DNA of 64,000 nt, from positions 248,001-312,000 of the forward strand of contig JAZKGZ010000004.1 of the NCBI GenBank assembly GCA_040385645.1, written 5' to 3'. The position numbers were made by a program, and so were the translations under genes. Numbering within the stretch: position 1 is the first letter of the stretch; every line of letters begins with the position of its first letter. Shown piece by piece: positions 27,569-36,083 of the stretch. The notes below the pieces were generated by a model that was given only the letters and a program-made list of their open reading frames with translations, was not told the origin of the DNA and searched no databases. The stretch comes from JANXSS01 sp040385645. GTDB lineage: Bacteria > Pseudomonadota > Gammaproteobacteria > Burkholderiales > Burkholderiaceae_D.

Positions 27569-27973
27569 GCTGTGTCTCCTGGGTTAGGTGCACTAAGGGC
27601 ACTCGAATGACTTGCTGAATGCATCCTGTTGATGCGGTGCCTGGTGATGCGGTGCATTGTGCGTGGCGCGTCCGGTATTTTGCAACGGATCACGGTAGTC
27701 GGATCGCTTCGTAAAACTGTTTCGGTTGAAATTTTAACAGTACGAATCCATATTTTCAAATCGCGGTACCTCATTTCATAATGCGACAATATGCTGCAAA
27801 GCAGCGTATTGTCATAGGTGGGTTCGACAAGTCTTCGATGGCTATTACAGCAGTCTTACTGCAACCAACCCGCCGCCTTATAATTCAGACCGGCGTGCAA
27901 AACGCGCGCTCATTTGCAAGTTTCCAACCGACTTTGCTTGCACAGATTTATTCACCCGTTCCGATCACCGACC
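27569..27973. other. Divergent promoter region between aceE and folD
   Basis: This 405-base gap has no convincing gene. It holds the two divergent promoters by position. I see a duplicated word GATGCGGTGC near 27634-27652 and a long inverted repeat at 27785-27813. A plus-strand open frame at 27781-28098 runs into folD in another frame and has no family features. Confidence 0.5.
27785..27813. promoter_or_regulatory. 13-bp inverted repeat, possible operator or stem-loop
   Basis: GACAATATGCTGC (27785-27797) and GCAGCGTATTGTC (27801-27813) are inverted copies with one G-T exception and a 3-base AAA centre. There is no T-run on either side, so it is not a simple terminator. It lies 217 bases before aceE and 161 bases before folD. 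Confidence 0.55.
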
Positions 27974-28873
27974 ATGCCAGCAAATTTAATCAGTGGTACC
28001 CAGATTTCACAAAGCCTGCGCCTTGCCATCGCTGCCCGTGCTGCCCGTCTCGACTCGCTTGGGTGCAAACCCGGCCTTGCTGTGATACTCGTTGGTGAAG
28101 ACCCGGCGAGTGAAGTCTATGTGCGTAACAAGGTACGCGCCTGCGCGGAAGCCGGCATCAACTCGGTACTGGAAAAATACCCGACTAAGCTGACACAAGC
28201 CGCGCTGCTTTCGCGTATCGATATTCTTAACAACGATCCGGCAATTCACGGCATCCTGGTACAAATGCCTTTACCTAAACATATCGATCCGCACGCCGTA
28301 ATCGCCGCAATCTCCACCCGTAAGGATGTCGATGGTTACTCGGTCATGAGCGCTGGTGAACTACTGACCGGCACGCCGGGCTTTCGCCCCTGCACTCCCT
28401 ATGGTTGCATGGCGTTAATCGAAAGTACCGGCATCGACCTGAAAGGCAAGCATGCCGTAGTGATCGGCCGTAGTAATACGGTTGGCAAGCCGATGGCACT
28501 GTTACTGTTGCAGGCTAACGCGACGGTCACGATCTGCCATAGCAATACACCGGATTTAGGTGCGCACACGCTGCGCGCCGACATCGTCGTGGCAGCAGTA
28601 GGACGGCGCGATACCCTGACGGCACATATGGTCAAACCGGGTGCGATCGTGATCGATGTCGGTATGAACCGCGACGACGACGGCAAGCTGTGTGGCGATG
28701 TCGCATTCGATGCGGTAAGCAAGATTGCGGGGTGGATCACGCCGGTACCAGGCGGAGTCGGGCCGATGACGATTACCATGCTGTTGATGAACACGGTCGA
28801 AGCAGCCGAGCGTGAAATTTCTGGCATCAAACTTGTAGCGAGCGCTGCTGCGCATATCGACGAAAGGCTGTGA
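27974..28873 (+). CDS. folD: Bifunctional methylenetetrahydrofolate dehydrogenase/cyclohydrolase
   Basis: This 299-residue enzyme interconverts 5,10-methylene-, methenyl- and 10-formyl-tetrahydrofolate. Landmarks are YVRNKVRACAEAGI, GILVQMPLPKHI, FRPCTPYGCMALIE, VVIGRSNTVGKPMALLLL and the C-terminal signature TPVPGGVGPMTITML. I start at 27974 (MPANLISGT), since the open frame upstream is not conserved-looking. Its TGA overlaps a possible GTG of the next gene, and the two are surely co-transcribed. Confidence 0.95.
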   Translation: MPANLISGTQISQSLRLAIAARAARLDSLGCKPGLAVILVGEDPASEVYVRNKVRACAEAGINSVLEKYPTKLTQAALLSRIDILNNDPAIHGILVQMPLPKHIDPHAVIAAISTRKDVDGYSVMSAGELLTGTPGFRPCTPYGCMALIESTGIDLKGKHAVVIGRSNTVGKPMALLLLQANATVTICHSNTPDLGAHTLRADIVVAAVGRRDTLTAHMVKPGAIVIDVGMNRDDDGKLCGDVAFDAVSKIAGWITPVPGGVGPMTITMLLMNTVEAAEREISGIKLVASAAAHIDERL

Positions 28874-28878
28874 TCTTG

Positions 28879-30960
28879 ATGACGACCGAATATGTTTTGA
28901 ATCCTTTGCTCGATTTTTCCGATTTGCCACGGTTTGACACGATCTTGCCAGAGTACATCGACGATGCAATCGACACGCTGCTAAAAGAAAATCGAACGAC
29001 TTTGCTACGTCTGGAAGCGCCGCAGGAACACACCAGTTGGGAAAACTTCATCGAGCCGCTGGAGGATTCGACCGAGCGCTTGAGTCGCGCCTGGGGTGTG
29101 GTCGGGCATTTAAATGCGGTAATCGACACGCCGGCGTTGCGTGCAGCTTATAACGATAATTTGCCGAAAATTACGGAGTTCTGGACTGCGCTGGGGCAAA
29201 ATCTGGCTCTGTACGAAAAATACAAAACATTGAAAAACAGCCCGCAGTTCGCGGCGATGCCAGCCGTACGCCAGCGTATCGTCGACCATGCCATGCGCGC
29301 CTTTCGTCTCGGAGGTGCCGAACTTGCCGACACCCAAAAAAAGCGGTTTGCAGAAATTCAAGAGCAGCTGGCAGCATTGTCGACGCGCTTCTCCGAAAAC
29401 GTGCTCGACGCCACGAATGCCTACGAATTGTTGATCGACGATCCAACTCGTTTGGCCGGCCTGCCCGACGATGTAAAAATGGCGGCACGGGTCGCTGCCG
29501 AGAAGGAGGGTAAGCCCGGATACAAGTTCACGCTGCAGTTTCCATCGTATTTTCCGCTTCTGCAATATGCACAAGACCGCGCCCTGCGCGAAACGATTTA
29601 CCGCGCTAGTACCACCAAAGCTTCCGAACTTGGCGACAACACCGATTGGGACAACACCGCCAATATCGAGTCGATCCTGCGGCTGCGCGACGAAGAGGCA
29701 AAGTTGCTGGGGTATCGCAATTTTGCCGAAGTATCGCTGGTGCCGAAGATGGCGCAATCACCCGAGCAAGTGATGGAGTTTCTACGCGACCTGGCTAGCC
29801 GCGCCCGCCCACACGCTGAAAAAGATCTCGCCGAATTGCAGGCCTTCGCCGCCACTGAACTCGGGCTACCTTCCTTGCAGTCGTGGGACGTTAGTTTTGC
29901 CTCCGAAAAGCTGCGTGAGCAACGTTATGCATTCTCTGAACACGAGGTAAAGCAGTACTTTCCACAGCCGAAAGTCACCGCAGGGCTGTTCAAGTTGATC
30001 GAAGGATTGTTTTCTGTCGAGATCAGCCCCGACACCGCGTCAGTCTGGCACTCCGACGTGCAATTTTTCCGTATCGAACGCGAGGGTGCCCTGGTCGGGC
30101 AGTTCTATCTCGACCTGTATGCCAGAGCTGGCAAGCGTGGCGGCGCGTGGATGGATGATGCACGCGGTCGGCGGGTACGTGCCGGGCGATTGCAGACGCC
30201 AATCGCTTACCTGACGTGTAACTTCACGGCACCGGCAACAATCGATGGTCTCGTGCAACCCTCTTTGCTCACGCACGACGACGTCATTACCCTATTTCAT
30301 GAGTTCGGCCATGGCCTGCACCATATGCTTACGCAAATCGATGAGCTGGCCGTGTCGGGCATCTCCGGCGTGGAATGGGACGCCGTCGAGCTGCCATCTC
30401 AGTTCATGGAAAATTTTTGCTGGGAATGGGATGTCGTACAGCATATGACGGCGCATGTAAACACCGGTGAACCACTGCCGCGTGCCTTGTTCGACAAAAT
30501 GATCGCAGCAAAGAATTTTCAATCCGGCCTACAGACGTTGCGCCAAGTCGAGTTTTCATTGTTCGATATGCAATTGCATTACGACTTCGCTACGCAACCA
30601 GACAATTCCGTACAAGCGCTAATCGATCGCATTCGTCGCGACGTAGCCGTATTGGTACCGCCAGCGTTCAACCGCTTTCAAAATGCTTTCAGCCATATCT
30701 TCTCCGGCGGCTATGCCGCGGGGTACTACAGCTATAAATGGGCGGAGGTTTTGTCGGCCGATGCATATGGTGCATTTGAAGAGGCGGCGGCAGACCCTGT
30801 GCAATTGACCGCTACCGGCGAGCGTTTTCTCGCCGAGGTGTTGGAAGCCGGCGGCTCACGCCCGGCGATCGAGTCTTTCAAGGCATTTCGTGGCCGCGAG
30901 CCGACAATCGATGCATTGTTGCGCCAGAGCGGCATGGCGGGTGAGGCGACGGCTGCATGA
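28879..30960 (+). CDS. prlC: Oligopeptidase A (M3 metallopeptidase)
   Basis: This 693-residue cytosolic zinc peptidase degrades short peptides, including cleaved signal peptides. The zinc site is HEFGHGLHHML, with His474 and His478, and the third ligand is a Glu about 25 residues on, in SGVEWDAVELPSQFMENFCWE. The length is right for the OpdA/PrlC group. I choose the ATG at 28879 (MTTEYVLNP), with AAAGG upstream; a GTG at 28870 overlaps the folD stop. Operon with folD. Confidence 0.95.
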   Translation: MTTEYVLNPLLDFSDLPRFDTILPEYIDDAIDTLLKENRTTLLRLEAPQEHTSWENFIEPLEDSTERLSRAWGVVGHLNAVIDTPALRAAYNDNLPKITEFWTALGQNLALYEKYKTLKNSPQFAAMPAVRQRIVDHAMRAFRLGGAELADTQKKRFAEIQEQLAALSTRFSENVLDATNAYELLIDDPTRLAGLPDDVKMAARVAAEKEGKPGYKFTLQFPSYFPLLQYAQDRALRETIYRASTTKASELGDNTDWDNTANIESILRLRDEEAKLLGYRNFAEVSLVPKMAQSPEQVMEFLRDLASRARPHAEKDLAELQAFAATELGLPSLQSWDVSFASEKLREQRYAFSEHEVKQYFPQPKVTAGLFKLIEGLFSVEISPDTASVWHSDVQFFRIEREGALVGQFYLDLYARAGKRGGAWMDDARGRRVRAGRLQTPIAYLTCNFTAPATIDGLVQPSLLTHDDVITLFHEFGHGLHHMLTQIDELAVSGISGVEWDAVELPSQFMENFCWEWDVVQHMTAHVNTGEPLPRALFDKMIAAKNFQSGLQTLRQVEFSLFDMQLHYDFATQPDNSVQALIDRIRRDVAVLVPPAFNRFQNAFSHIFSGGYAAGYYSYKWAEVLSADAYGAFEEAAADPVQLTATGERFLAEVLEAGGSRPAIESFKAFRGREPTIDALLRQSGMAGEATAA

Positions 30961-31023
30961 GCCGAATTGAGTTGACGGGCACCGACATGCGCCCAACACT
31001 TCATCGATACTAGGGGAAATTCC

Positions 31024-31677
31024 ATGAATCCTGTCTTTCGCAATAACTTACGGTCACTGCTGGCGCTTTTTTTAATATGCAATGCAGGTGTGGCGCAAGC
31101 GCAGGTATTCAAATGGATCGGCCCCGATGGCAAAGTAAATTATGGCGACCGGCCGGCTGCACCGCCGCCTGCGACGGAAAAGAAAACCATGCTTGGTAAT
31201 GTGGTCGACAGCGGCGACTTGCCATTCGAGCTGGCCGAGGCTAGAAAAAACGTACCGGTCGTACTTTATACCGGGCTGAAATGTGCCGCCTGCGACGAGG
31301 GCCGAAAGCTGCTCGCGCTACGTGGCATACCGTTCCTCGAAAAAACGGTTGTTACCAATGCGGATATCGCCAGTTTCGGCGGCACACAGGTGGAGCTACC
31401 GCAATTGACGGTCGGCTCCGCAAGGCTCAGCGGTTTCGACCCGACGGCTTGGCAGTCGCGGCTGACAGCGGCCGGATATCCTGAATCGAACAAATTACCC
31501 AAAGCCTATCGCAATCCGCCCACGGTTTCTGCCGGCCCGGCGGTCATGCCGAAAACTGGTTCGGAAAATGACAACCCTGCCAGCGACCCGACTACAAAAG
31601 GTACAAAGAATGCCGCAGCGACTAGACCTGCGCCGGCACGGCAAACCGATTCGACCTTACCCGGTCTGCGATTCTGA
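31024..31677 (+). CDS. Exported DUF4124 plus glutaredoxin-like protein
   Basis: This 217-residue protein starts with a signal peptide to about residue 26 (ending VAQAQ). A DUF4124 module follows (VFKWIGPDGKVNYGDRP). A thioredoxin-fold domain then has VVLYTGLKCAACDEGRKLL with the CxxC pair Cys87 and Cys90, and LPQLTVG supplying the cis-proline. The last 60 residues are low-complexity, rich in Pro, Thr and Ala. It probably acts in the periplasm on disulfides, but its substrate is unknown. Its TGA overlaps the ATG of holC. Confidence 0.8.
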   Translation: MNPVFRNNLRSLLALFLICNAGVAQAQVFKWIGPDGKVNYGDRPAAPPPATEKKTMLGNVVDSGDLPFELAEARKNVPVVLYTGLKCAACDEGRKLLALRGIPFLEKTVVTNADIASFGGTQVELPQLTVGSARLSGFDPTAWQSRLTAAGYPESNKLPKAYRNPPTVSAGPAVMPKTGSENDNPASDPTTKGTKNAAATRPAPARQTDSTLPGLRF

Positions 31678-32102
31678 TGACCCGCATCGATTTTCATAGC
31701 AACGTCAGTGACCGGATCGCTTATGCATGTAGGTTGACCCGCAAGGCCAGAGCAGCCGAATGCCGTATTGTTTTGCTTGCCAGCGGCAGCGATCAACTCG
31801 CCACACTCGACGACGCACTCTGGAAATTTTCCGAGTTCGATTTCCTGCCCCATGTGGCCGCGCAAGATCGACTGGCGGCTCGCACACCCATCGTACTAGC
31901 CGATTCCGACGCCATCGATCTACCGCATCATCAAATATTGATCAACCTATCGGGCAAACCGCCGGCAAATTTTGCACGCTTCGAACGACTGTTTGAAATT
32001 ATCTCCACCGACGACGCAGACAAGCTTGCGGCACGCGAGCGCTACGTATTTTACAAACAGCGCGGCTATCAACTTACCCATTACGATGCCGAGAACGCAT
32101 GA
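31677..32102 (+). CDS. holC: DNA polymerase III chi subunit
   Basis: This 141-residue protein matches the chi subunit of the clamp-loader complex, which links polymerase III to single-strand binding protein. The start TRIDFHSNVSDRIAYACRLTRKA, the core DALWKFSEFDFLPHV, and the end AARERYVFYKQRGYQL are the usual landmarks. It is short like other betaproteobacterial HolC. ATG overlaps the stop of the upstream gene (TGATG) and its own stop overlaps the next gene (ATGA), so three genes are coupled. Confidence 0.92.
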   Translation: MTRIDFHSNVSDRIAYACRLTRKARAAECRIVLLASGSDQLATLDDALWKFSEFDFLPHVAAQDRLAARTPIVLADSDAIDLPHHQILINLSGKPPANFARFERLFEIISTDDADKLAARERYVFYKQRGYQLTHYDAENA

Positions 32103-32521
32103 GCCAACCTCGTACCGATTCCGGCATTCCGATACTGACGGAAATCATTGCCAAGACATCCGACCAAGCCGAGGTGGCGATGACGATCCCACCGTCGCCC
32201 GCCGAGCCGGAACCGCACACTACCGCCCTCGCCTCAGACAATTTCGACGTTGATGGAAAATTGCAGTCAACGATTCAAGAGGAAATTGCAGATAAGGTAA
32301 TGCAACGGCTTTCTGCGCAGTTCGAGGCGCTTCTTGACCAGCATCTGCACATGGTTTTAAACGATGTTTTACAAGCGGCAATCGGCGAAGTACAGACTCG
32401 CTTGCGCCTGGAATTTAATACAGTTTTAAAAGAAACATTAGGAACGGTGCTGAAAACTGTAATCAAAGAAAACATCGCCGATGAATACGAAAAATCTGGT
32501 TTTTCAAAAAACAAAGATTAA
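32099..32521 (+). CDS. Small helical protein downstream of holC (DUF2486-like)
   Basis: This 140-residue protein of unknown function begins SQPRTDSGIPILTEIIAKTS. The IPxLTEII motif recalls the DUF2486 proteins found beside holC in Burkholderia. Residues 55-130 are predicted long amphipathic helices (EEIADKVMQRLSAQFEALL, then LRLEFNTVLKETLGTVLKT), suggesting a coiled-coil or helical bundle. Its ATG overlaps the holC stop, so a link to the replisome is possible but unproven. Confidence 0.65.
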   Translation: MSQPRTDSGIPILTEIIAKTSDQAEVAMTIPPSPAEPEPHTTALASDNFDVDGKLQSTIQEEIADKVMQRLSAQFEALLDQHLHMVLNDVLQAAIGEVQTRLRLEFNTVLKETLGTVLKTVIKENIADEYEKSGFSKNKD

Positions 32522-32716
32522 GCCGGTTAATTTTGTTTTTTGAACGCGTCTGATGGATTTTCAATTGATTATAAAAAAAATACCCATTGTATTGATTGCT
32601 CAAGCCAAAGAAAATTTCTTACAATTCTGCTGGCAGCATGCATCCGCATGGATTCACATCAGCCGACGCCCAGCTACCCAGCTACCTTTGCATTTGTTTT
32701 TATCACGGAGATTTTC

Positions 32717-34027
32717 ATGAAAGTCATTGTTCTTGGCGCTGGCATCATCGGCACCGCTTCAGCCTGGTTCTTGAGCAAAGCTGGCCATGAGGTCACCGTT
32801 TTGGAACGCCAACCCGGTGCAGCGCAGGAAACCAGCTTCGCCAATGGCTGCCAGATCTCCGTTTCACATGCAGAACCGTGGGCTAATCCCGCAGCGCCGA
32901 TGAAGGTCTTGAAATGGCTGGGTAAGGAAGACGCGCCACTGCTTTATCGCTTCCGTCCGGAATGGCTGCAGTGGCGTTGGGGCATGCATTTTCTGCGCGA
33001 GTGCACGCCAGCACGCACGGCCAGCAATATTCGGCAGATCGTAGCGATTGCCGAATACAGCCGCCAGACGCTACAGTCGGTGCGCGCCGAAACCGGTGTC
33101 GATTACGATTGCCTGACCCGCGGCATTCTGCATTTTTATACGGATCAGAAAGAATTCGACGATTCTCTGCCGGCCGCGAAGCTAATGCGGGAACTTGGCT
33201 GCCAACGTGATTCGATCGATGCCGATGCAGTCGTCAAGATCGAACCGGCCCTGGCGCGTATCCGCGACAAGATCGTGGGTGGCGATTTCACTGCCACGGA
33301 CGAATCCGGCGACATTTTTAAATTCACGACGGGTCTGGCCGACAAAGCAGCCGAGGCCGGCGTCGATTTTCAGTACAACACGACCGTTACCCGTCTGCTC
33401 ACCGAAGGTACCGGCGCAGCCGCCAAAATCACTGGCGTGGAAATCATCGATGCACACGGGCAGCACCGGGTAGTCCGCGCCGATGCGTTCGTTCTTGCAA
33501 TGGGCAGTTTTTCCGTACCGCTGGTCAAGCCGCTCGGCATCGATCTGATGATCTATCCCGGCAAGGGCTATTCGGCTACCTACCCGATCATCAACGGTGC
33601 CGCAGCGCCAAGCGTATCCCTGACCGACGATGGCCACAAACTGGTGGTATCGCGTTTGGGTGACAGACTGCGCGTCGCCGGCACTTGCGAGTTGAACGGT
33701 TACGGCCGTGACCTCAACACGACGCGGTGCGAAGCTATTACGCACCGCACCCGCGAGCTATTTCCCGAAGCCTGCGAATATGATAATCCGGTGTACTGGA
33801 CCGGCCTGCGACCGCTCACGCCATCGAACGTACCCTATATCGGCAAGACACACATACAGAATCTTTTCCTCAATACGGGCCACGGCACACTTGGCTGGAC
33901 CATGGGATGCGGTTCTGGCCGTGCTATCGCAGACATTGTTTCGGGTCGTGTTCCCGAGCTCGATTTTGCGTTTACCGGCATGCCTCGCCAGCCAGACCAG
34001 CGTCTAACGACGCCAATGCCGGCGTAG
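32717..34027 (+). CDS. dadA: D-amino acid dehydrogenase, FAD-dependent
   Basis: This 436-residue enzyme oxidises D-amino acids (classically D-alanine) to keto acids and feeds electrons to the respiratory chain at the inner membrane. The FAD-binding loop is VIVLGAGIIGTASAWFL, and FANGCQISVSHAEPWANP and WTGLRPLTPSNVPYIG are DadA hallmarks. The start at 32717 (MKVIVLGAG) has CGGAG eight bases ahead; the upstream open frame is not credible. The gene converges with an Lrp-type regulator gene, a frequent partner of dadA. No alanine racemase (dadX) is present. Confidence 0.93.
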   Translation: MKVIVLGAGIIGTASAWFLSKAGHEVTVLERQPGAAQETSFANGCQISVSHAEPWANPAAPMKVLKWLGKEDAPLLYRFRPEWLQWRWGMHFLRECTPARTASNIRQIVAIAEYSRQTLQSVRAETGVDYDCLTRGILHFYTDQKEFDDSLPAAKLMRELGCQRDSIDADAVVKIEPALARIRDKIVGGDFTATDESGDIFKFTTGLADKAAEAGVDFQYNTTVTRLLTEGTGAAAKITGVEIIDAHGQHRVVRADAFVLAMGSFSVPLVKPLGIDLMIYPGKGYSATYPIINGAAAPSVSLTDDGHKLVVSRLGDRLRVAGTCELNGYGRDLNTTRCEAITHRTRELFPEACEYDNPVYWTGLRPLTPSNVPYIGKTHIQNLFLNTGHGTLGWTMGCGSGRAIADIVSGRVPELDFAFTGMPRQPDQRLTTPMPA

Positions 34028-34092
34028 GCCGCACTTACAATCCATCATCTCTTCGGTGACTTTGGTGGCTTGCCGGATCGGTCGTTAGGCTG

Positions 34093-34602
34093 TTATTTGT
34101 CCGACCGGACTGCAACCACCGCCGCTTTTTCATCAAAGGCGATCTTGGTCGAAAATTTTGCCCGCTTCATTGGAAACCGGGATTGAAAATGCCGAACGTT
34201 GCCTGAGCCGGAAATCACGCGACGTACGAATTGATAATACGCATCCATGTCGATGACGTGCACGACCAAAAAATAATCATAATCACCCGACACGAAATAA
34301 CACTGCATCACTTCCGCTTCTTTGCTCATACGCGCCTCGAATTCCAGCATGTGCGCATCCGACTGGTTCGTCAGCGACACTTCCAAAAAAGCCAACATTC
34401 CGTAACCGAGTGCAAATGGATCGACTAGGGCGACATCGCCGACCACGATACCGGCGGCGCGCAAATCGCGAATGCGGCGCAAGCAGGTTGGCTGGGAAAC
34501 ATGCACCTTGGCGGCAAGTACACTCGTCGGTGTCTGGTTGTCTTTTTGCAGAAGGTTCAATAGCTTGCGATCGACCTTGTCGAGCGTATGGGTTTTCGGC
34601 AT
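34093..34602 (-). CDS. Lrp/AsnC family transcriptional regulator
   Basis: This 169-residue regulator has an N-terminal winged helix-turn-helix (DKVDRKLLNLLQKDNQT then LAAKVHVSQPTCLRRIRDL) and a C-terminal RAM-type ligand domain (FYSG-like VSGDYDYFLVVHVIDMDAY). Such proteins sense amino acids and control their transport and breakdown. It lies between dadA (convergent) and the branched-chain amino-acid binding protein gene (divergent), so either could be a target. The regulatory link is inference. Confidence 0.9.
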   Translation of the reverse strand: MPKTHTLDKVDRKLLNLLQKDNQTPTSVLAAKVHVSQPTCLRRIRDLRAAGIVVGDVALVDPFALGYGMLAFLEVSLTNQSDAHMLEFEARMSKEAEVMQCYFVSGDYDYFLVVHVIDMDAYYQFVRRVISGSGNVRHFQSRFPMKRAKFSTKIAFDEKAAVVAVRSDK

Positions 34603-34824
34603 GGAATGTGATTCTATGAAGCGATGGAATAGTTAAAGGAACTCAAGCGCGCAGACAGCCGAGGCCCGACTCAAGGCATGACAATTGCTCTGAAACTTCA
34701 ACTCTTTACACAAAAAATTGCTTTGTTTACTGTTTTAAGTGTTGTAACGTCTTGCTGCTGCGCTAGATCAGCCATCAAGTGTTGCAGGGTCCTTGTAGTT
34801 TTACAATCCTCAGGAGAAAAATTC

Positions 34825-35982
34825 ATGCCATTCATGCCATTTACCACCAAACTCATTCCCCTCGCCGGTGCAATCGCTTTTGCATTCTCCGCGCAGGCAA
34901 TGGCGCAGGAACAAACCGTGCGCATTGGGCATGTCGGTCCGATATCCGGCGCAATCGCGCATTTGGGTAAGGATAATGAAAACGGTGCACGCATGGCGAT
35001 CGACGAACTGAACGCAAAAGGCGTGACCATCGGTGGCAAGAAAGTGAAGTTCGAATTGCTGGCAGAGGACGACGCTTCAGATCCCAAACAAGGTACGGCG
35101 GCTGCACAGAAATTGGTCGATGCCAAGGTCAGCGGCGTGATCGGCCATTTGAATTCCGGCACCACCATTCCGGCTTCGAAGATCTATCACGATGCCGGCA
35201 TTCCGCAAATCTCGCCTGCATCCACCAACCCGAAGTATACCTTGCAAGGCTTTAAAACGGCATTCCGGGTGGTGGCGAACGACTCGCAGCTCGGTAGCGC
35301 GTTGGGTAAATACGCAGTCCAAAATAGCAAGGCGAAGAATATTGCTGTGATTGACGACCGCACGGCCTATGGCCAGGGTGTAGCCGACGAATTCATCAAG
35401 GGTGCTAAAAAGAGCGGCACTGTCAATATCGTTGCACAGGAATACACCACTGACAAAGCAACCGACTTCAACGCGATCCTGACAAAAATCAAAGGAAAGA
35501 ATCCGGACGTGGTGTTCTTCGGCGGCATGGATGCGGTCGGCGGGCCGATGCTTCGCCAGATGAAACAATTAGGCCTGAATACCAAGTTTATGGGTGGTGA
35601 CGGCATCTGTACCGAAGCACTGGCAACCTTATCCGGCGACGGCATGAGCGACAACCAGGTAGTGTGCGCCGAAGCGGGTGGCGTGGAAGAATCGCAAAAG
35701 AAAAGCATGGACGATTTCCGTGCGGCCTATAAAAAGAAATTCAATACCGACGTACAGCTCTACTCCCCTTATGTGTACGACGCTTTGATGACCATGGTTG
35801 CCGCAATGGTCAAGGCTGGTTCATCCGAGCCGGCGAAATATTTGCCAGTGCTCGCTAAGATTCAGCACAAAGGTGTAACCGGCAATATCGCTTTCGACGA
35901 TAAAGGCGATGTCAAGGATGGCACATTGACCTTGTACACATACAAGGGTGGCAAACGCAATCTTGTTGCTGTAATGAAGTAA
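34825..35982 (+). CDS. livJ: Branched-chain amino acid ABC transporter, periplasmic binding protein
   Basis: This 385-residue precursor has a signal peptide (ITKLIPLAGAIAFAFSAQAMA-like, ending near residue 27). The mature part starts QEQTVRIGHVGPISGAIAHLG and continues with DASDPKQGTAAAQKLVD and GVIGHLNSGTTIPASKIY, as in LivJ/LivK-type receptors for Leu, Ile and Val. The start at 34825 has AGGAG nine bases ahead. No permease or ATPase genes of the transporter are adjacent. A strong terminator follows. Confidence 0.9.
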   Translation: MPFMPFTTKLIPLAGAIAFAFSAQAMAQEQTVRIGHVGPISGAIAHLGKDNENGARMAIDELNAKGVTIGGKKVKFELLAEDDASDPKQGTAAAQKLVDAKVSGVIGHLNSGTTIPASKIYHDAGIPQISPASTNPKYTLQGFKTAFRVVANDSQLGSALGKYAVQNSKAKNIAVIDDRTAYGQGVADEFIKGAKKSGTVNIVAQEYTTDKATDFNAILTKIKGKNPDVVFFGGMDAVGGPMLRQMKQLGLNTKFMGGDGICTEALATLSGDGMSDNQVVCAEAGGVEESQKKSMDDFRAAYKKKFNTDVQLYSPYVYDALMTMVAAMVKAGSSEPAKYLPVLAKIQHKGVTGNIAFDDKGDVKDGTLTLYTYKGGKRNLVAVMK

Positions 35983-36009
35983 AAGTTGATATGAAGTGAA
36001 AGCCGAAAA

Positions 36010-36045
36010 AAAAGCGCCCTGACATTTTGGTGTCAGGGCGCTTTT
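36010..36045. terminator. Bidirectional terminator between livJ and the HrpF-like gene
   Basis: A long stem pairs AAAAGCGCCCTGACA (36010-36024) with TGTCAGGGCGCTTTT (36031-36045) around a 6-base loop. A-rich sequence on one side and T-rich on the other let it work for both convergent genes. Confidence 0.92.
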
Positions 36046-36083
36046 TCACAGTCGATGCGTCAGCATCGTTACGACACGATTTT

